A DNA stretch of 9,677 nucleotides from Acetothermia bacterium UBA3571. Its GTDB lineage: Bacteria; Bipolaricaulota; Bipolaricaulia; Bipolaricaulales; Bipolaricaulaceae. How positions within the stretch are numbered: position 1 is the stretch's first letter; every line of letters starts with the position of its first letter. Below, piece by piece: positions 7,623-9,677 of the stretch. Location of the stretch: assembly GCA_002375995.1 (NCBI GenBank), contig DFNI01000034.1, positions 35,105-44,781 on the forward strand, given 5' to 3'. Below the pieces are notes generated by a model. The model was given only the letters and a program-made list of their open reading frames with translations, made no database searches and was not told where the DNA came from. The translations under genes and the position numbers were made by a program.

Positions 7623-7845
7623 CCTCGGAATAGGAGAAGAGTTCATCGAACAGCTTGAGGGTCTCCTGGGCGTCCCTTGGGTCGAGGCGGCGGATGGCAA
7701 ATCCCGTGTGCACAAGCACGTAATCCCCGGGTTTCACCTCTTCTTCCAAGAGATCCAACCGCGCCCGGGAGCGGACGCCTCCCAGATCCACGGTGGCCTC
7801 GTTCCCCTCCACAGCCACCACCTTTAGCGGAACCGCTAAGCACAT
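7609..7845 (-). CDS. hypC: Hydrogenase assembly chaperone HypC/HupF
   Basis: The 78-aa product starts MCLAVPLKVV, the diagnostic HypC N-terminus; Cys2 (exposed after Met removal) binds the iron and contacts HypD and the hydrogenase large-subunit precursor. The remainder is the OB-like small barrel (DLGGVRSRARLDLLEEEVKPGDYVLVHTGFAI), with a typical acidic C-terminal tail. Length is normal. It is the first gene of hypC-hypD-hypE; the ORF overlaps hypD by 14 nt. No Shine-Dalgarno sequence is seen; instead TACAAT ends 8 nt upstream of the ATG, which suggests a leaderless transcript. The other usual partners (hypA, hypB, hypF and structural genes) are not upstream within the window, where transposon debris begins. 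Confidence 0.98.
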   Translation of the reverse strand: MCLAVPLKVVAVEGNEATVDLGGVRSRARLDLLEEEVKPGDYVLVHTGFAIRRLDPRDAQETLKLFDELFSYSEDVGE

Positions 7846-7853
7846 AGCACCAG

Positions 7854-7859
7854 ATTGTA
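7854..7859 (-). promoter_or_regulatory. Candidate -10 box of the hypCDE operon (leaderless arrangement)
   Basis: On the minus strand TACAAT is followed by CTGGTGCT and then the hypC ATG. The 8-nt gap places transcription start at or next to the A of ATG. No clear -35 hexamer is present 16-18 bp upstream. The 5/6 match to TATAAT in GC-rich surroundings and the lack of any Shine-Dalgarno site support it. Confidence 0.5.
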
Positions 7860-8076
7860 ACGCCCCTGCACAGAGGCCTCATCCTTTTGGAATTACTGAG
7901 CTCGGGAGATGAGAGGGAACACCCCTGCGGGGCGACTTGCCCAAAAAGTAAGTGGGCCGATGTAGCGACCCACTCTGGGTGCCGGACCTTGGGGCATTCG
8001 AGGAGTTCTTGAAGATGTGCGGCATCCCCCCTATTGGAGAGCCGATGAAACACCTGAAGTAAGGAAGGATGCCAGA
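7860..8076. other. Intergenic stretch with short dyads between hypC and the transposase remnant
   Basis: No convincing gene. It holds three short inverted repeats close together: CCCC-TGC-GGGG (7922-7932), GCCCA-N9-TGGGC (7939-7957) and GTGGG-N12-CCCAC (7952-7973), the last two mutually exclusive. None has a T tract, so they are not ordinary terminators. A short open + frame from 7982 to the TAA at 8060-8062 (PDLGAFEEFLKMCG, then EPMKHLK) looks protein-like at its C-terminal end but has an upstream in-frame stop at 7949 and no start signal; it could be the tail of a destroyed gene. The left end of the IS481-like element should lie in this interval but I cannot fix it. Confidence 0.4.
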
Positions 8077-8558
8077 GTGTTTCACCACATCCTACCGCAA
8101 CTTTACGGCCTGGCTACCCAGGAAGGGAAGCCAGCGCTGAGGCTCGAAATCGTGGAGGTTTACCGGGAACGTGGGGGCATCCGGAAGACGGCCCGGAGGC
8201 TTTCTATCTCCCGCAACACCGTGAGGAAGTAGGTGCGGCGGCGGTACAGGGAGGAAGGTGAAGCTGGTCTTTACGACCGCTCGCCGCGGCCGAAACGTTC
8301 TCCTTGTAGCACCCCACCGGAGGTTGAGGAGAGGGTGGTTGAGTTGAAGAGGGAACGGGGTTGGGGAAGGAGGAGGATCGCCCATGCCCTGGAATAGCTC
8401 CGGGACGCGCCACGCGTTACGGGCTTCTCTTCCGCCCTGCCCGGTGGGCCTGGGAGGAAGTGCCCCCTTCCGGTTGGCCCTGGTGGACACCCAGAACGGT
8501 CCTGGACAAAGGCACCCTGGAAACGAGGCTCTGGGATCACCTGAAGGAACATCGCTTT
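8077..8558 (+). pseudogene. Decayed IS481-like transposase gene (N-terminal HTH part plus a catalytic-domain fragment)
   Basis: A GTG at 8077 after AAGGAAGG begins VFHHILPQLYGLATQEGKPALRL-type sequence leading to a helix-turn-helix (TARRLSISRNTVRK), as in IS481-like DDE transposases. A TAG at 8230-8232 replaces what should be Trp; reading on in the same frame gives RRRYREEGEAGLYDRSPRPKR and ELKRERGWGRRRIAHALE before a second TAG at 8395-8397. The following catalytic-domain fragment is split between frames: LVDTQ in one, then VLDKGTLETRLWDHLKEHR in another (to 8558). The linker between the HTH part and this fragment is shortened, and the rest of the catalytic domain is missing because the IS3-type element begins right here. 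At least two stops, a frameshift and deletions make it nonfunctional. The family label is from motif memory and could be a close relative of IS481. Confidence 0.72.
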
Positions 8559-8583
8559 TGAAGTTGCCCCGGTTAAGTGGACA
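8559..8583 (+). repeat. Left terminal inverted repeat of the IS3-family element
   Basis: TGAAGTTGCCCCGGTT followed by AAGTGGACA. It matches the reverse complement of 9267-9291 at 21 of 25 positions, with a 13-bp perfect core (AGTTGCCCCGGTT). The 5'-TG terminus is the IS3-family norm. Confidence 0.9.
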
Positions 8584-8600
8584 CCTGTGGGCTTTGCAAA

Positions 8601-8608
8601 GGGAGGTG
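8601..8608 (+). promoter_or_regulatory. Shine-Dalgarno site of the IS3 orfA remnant
   Basis: GGGAGGTG lies 6 nt before the ATG at 8615, a good ribosome binding site. It supports that ATG as the original orfA start. Confidence 0.7.
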
Positions 8609-8614
8609 CAACTT

Positions 8615-8928
8615 ATGCCGGGGACACGGCCGCCGTATCCGCTGGAGTTCAAGTGGCAGATCGTGGAGTTGGTGCGAGCTGGGCGCAGCATTGGGGAGCT
8701 AGCCAAAGAATTAAAGTCCTGTTACGAGACGATCCGCAATTGGGCGAGGACAAGCTGACCGCGATGATGGCCTTACCCACTCCGGGATCACCACCCAGGA
8801 AGAAGGAGGAGCTGCGCAAGTTACGGCGGGATAACCGCCAGCCCAAGCTTGAGCGGGAGATCATAGCAAAAGCCGCGGCCTGGTTCGCTCGGGAGGCCGG
8901 CTCGCTACCGAGGTCTACGCGTTGGTGA
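8615..8928 (+). pseudogene. IS3-family orfA (HTH_Tnp_1), frameshifted
   Basis: The ATG after GGGAGGTG starts MPGTRPPYPLEFKWQIVELV and the HTH (RAGRSIGELAKELKSCYETIRNW), the DNA-binding half of IS3-family transposases. The frame stops at 8756-8758. The C-terminal half continues in another frame from about 8745 to the TGA at 8926-8928: EELRKLRRDNRQPKLEREI, then AKAAAWFARE, the usual leucine-zipper and end of OrfA. One frameshift near 8745-8760 therefore breaks the gene. In intact relatives the two halves are one reading frame of about 100 codons. The relation of the second half to orfB (orfB in the -1 frame, overlapping) is normal for the family. Confidence 0.87.
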
Positions 8929-9183
8929 TCGCTCACCAGAGACGCTATCCTGTGGCTACCATGTGCCAGCTGCTGGGAGTCTCCCCCAACGGGTATTACG
9001 CGTGGAGGAACCGAGGCCTATCCTCACGGGCTCGAAGGAACCAGGAGCTTTTGGGAGATGATCCGGCGGGAGGTATTTTGGTTCATCGAGGGTTGGTACA
9101 ACCGACGCCGGCGCCACTCGGGCTTGGGGTACATGAGCCCTATGGACTTTGAACAAGGGGAAACCCACGTACGCGGGGGCTGA
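8853..9183 (+). pseudogene. IS3-family orfB remnant with catalytic DDE core deleted
   Basis: The frame open from 8853 reads TEVYALVIAHQRRYPVATMC and LLGVSPNGYYAWRNR, the well-known start of IS3 OrfB, up to about SSRARRNQEL near 9048. From about 9046-9065 the sequence continues in another frame with FWFIEGWYNRRRRHSGLGYM and SPMDFE, the conserved OrfB C-terminus, ending at TGA 9181-9183. In intact relatives these parts are separated by some 200 residues that hold the DDE catalytic triad (rve domain). All of that is absent here, so no active transposase can be made. The fusion is out of frame, so it is a simple internal deletion rather than a designed short product. Confidence 0.88.
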
Positions 9184-9266
9184 AAGTGTGCTGGTGTCGC
9201 AAGGGGTGGGAGGTTTCGGTGCTTGAACGGTGGACTTGCTTTGATTCCGCCGACCAAGCGGCAAAC

Positions 9267-9291
9267 TGTCCATCAAACCGGGGCAACTCCA
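9267..9291 (-). repeat. Right terminal inverted repeat of the IS3-family element
   Basis: The reverse complement reads TGGAGTTGCCCCGGTT followed by TGATGGACA, matching the left end at 21 of 25 positions (mismatches at positions 3 and 17-19 from the tip). Confidence 0.9.
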
Positions 9292-9475
9292 GGATGCCCC
9301 CAGCTCCTTCGGTCTAACCCGACTTTGACAAGTTAGGGCAGTTTTCTGAGGCCTCGATCCCTCAAATACGAGCTTTTCTATCGCCTCGGGCAAGATTTCG
9401 CTTCCTTATGTAGTGCCACATAATAGACATTTGTCTCCTTTTATCACGGACGATGACATGGTATAAGGCAGTGTC
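9292..9475. other. Gap between the IS3 remnant and the IS1634-type transposase gene
   Basis: No gene seen. It contains TTTGACAAGTTAGGG at 9325-9339, whose reverse complement (CCCTAACTTGTCAAA) resembles a terminal repeat of IS481-like elements, so it may be the lost right end of the wrecked IS481-like copy; no sure left partner is found. From about 9405 the base composition becomes AT-richer, and the left end of the IS1634-type element probably lies there. Confidence 0.35.
9406..9423. repeat. Short palindrome, possibly at the left end of the IS1634-type element
   Basis: TTATGT-AGTGCC-ACATAA, six-bp perfect arms with a 6-nt loop, lies 52 bp before the transposase start codon, followed at 9426-9435 by GACA-TT-TGTC. 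The position fits an IS terminus or subterminal transposase site. The matching right end is outside the window, so the element's boundary is not proven. Confidence 0.35.
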
Positions 9476-9477
9476 AT
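9453..9477 (+). promoter_or_regulatory. -10 box inside a perfect 6-bp dyad before the IS1634-type transposase
   Basis: TATAAG (9462-9467) ends 8 nt before the ATG at 9476, with no Shine-Dalgarno sequence. The box is centred in an inverted repeat, ATGACA (9453-9458) and TGTCAT (9472-9477), the right arm reaching into the start codon. A protein bound to this dyad would block the promoter, so it may be an operator for transposase self-control. This is inference from layout; the -35 region is poor. Confidence 0.4.
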
Positions 9478-9677
9478 GTTCATCCGGGAAAAGCGCCGCG
9501 TAAACAAAGACGGCTCCACCGTCACCTACCTCCAGCTGGTGGAGAACCGCAGGGTAGAAGGGAAGGTGCGCCAGCGGGTGCTGTGTACCCTGGAGAGGAC
9601 GGACGACCCCACGCTGCCCGGAAGGCTTTCCGCGTTGGTGGAGACGGCCAGCCGGTATGCGGAGGTGGAGCGGCTGG
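9476..9677 (+). CDS. IS1634-family (IS4-like DDE) transposase, N-terminal part, runs off window
   Basis: The ATG at 9476 begins MFIREKRRVNKDGSTVTYLQ followed by LVENRRVEGKVRQRVLCTLER, the characteristic start of IS1634-family transposases. Sixty-seven residues are visible without a stop to the window's end; family members run to roughly 450-600 residues with a DDE catalytic domain downstream. The first ATG is chosen because the family begins MFIR. The reading frame is undamaged here, in contrast to the two neighbouring transposon wrecks, so this copy may be recent and active. The start lies 8 nt after a TATAAG hexamer without a Shine-Dalgarno site. Confidence 0.88.
   Translation, partial: MFIREKRRVNKDGSTVTYLQLVENRRVEGKVRQRVLCTLERTDDPTLPGRLSALVETASRYAEVERL

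Larger units (their letters stand above)
8559..9291 (+). mobile_element. Internally deleted IS3-family insertion sequence, 733 bp
   Basis: The element is bounded by 25-bp imperfect inverted repeats (8559-8583 and 9267-9291, 21 of 25 identical) that start 5'-TG and end CA-3', as IS3-family ends do. Between them lie orfA in two frames and an orfB whose catalytic core is gone. Full IS3-family elements are usually 1.2-1.5 kb, so some 500-800 bp have been lost. No target-site duplication is visible: the bases outside are CTTT on the left and GGAT on the right, in keeping with later rearrangement. It sits against or inside the decayed IS481-like gene. With its ends intact it could in principle be moved by a related full-length copy. 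Confidence 0.88.

Noticed and set aside
7860..9475. CRISPR array, tRNA gene or attachment site in the transposon-rich region
   Set aside because: No regularly spaced direct repeats and no cloverleaf-like sequence found; the repeats present are IS ends and short dyads.

Overview
The window is high-GC bacterial DNA with five readable protein genes plus one edge fragment, followed by a stretch of decayed transposons. The organism is not fixed by any marker gene. High GC, giant DUF11-type surface proteins, a hypCDE cluster for [NiFe]-hydrogenase maturation, and start codons that sit 8-9 nt after -10-like hexamers with no Shine-Dalgarno sequence suggest a thermophilic or anaerobic lineage such as Bipolaricaulota/Acetothermia or a Deinococcus-Thermus-like group. 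This is an inference from style, not a demonstrated placement.

Layout. (1) Bases 1-2993 (+): 3' part of a giant extracellular multi-domain protein (invasin-like Ig domains, three DUF11 repeats, a cadherin-like domain, a lamin-tail domain and an unassigned C-terminal beta domain), closed by a strong intrinsic terminator at 3021-3047. (2) 3199-4647 (+): an exported 482-aa protein with a signal peptide, one small Ig/cadherin-like domain and a long beta-rich, cysteine-containing region ending in Phe. I do not recognise this region; it may be an outer-membrane barrel. (3) 4727-5506 (+): an MBL-fold metallohydrolase of the RNase Z-like type, probably from a leaderless mRNA. (4) 7845-5503 (-): hypC-hypD-hypE with overlapping junctions, converging on the MBL gene so closely that the two stop codons overlap. 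(5) 7846-9475: an intergenic stretch with short dyads, the wreck of an IS481-like transposase gene (8077-8558), and inside or against it a 733-bp internally deleted IS3-family element with 25-bp inverted repeats (8559-9291). (6) 9476-end (+): start of an apparently intact IS1634-family transposase, with a 6-bp-arm dyad centred on its -10 box.

How they work together. HypC, HypD and HypE act in one pathway: HypE makes the thiocarboxamide/cyanide group on its C-terminal Cys, and HypC-HypD carry iron and assemble Fe(CN)2CO for [NiFe]-hydrogenase. HypA, HypB, HypF and the hydrogenase subunits are not in the window. The two exported proteins share an Ig/cadherin-like motif and probably belong to the cell surface. 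No sequence evidence links them to the hyp genes. The 3' quarter is a transposon landing zone.

I did not find a convincing new defence or other novel system. The strongest points for a second look are the unrecognised exported 482-aa protein, the apparent leaderless promoter pattern shared by three genes, the abrupt Thr-codon change inside the giant surface gene, and the nested IS remnants.
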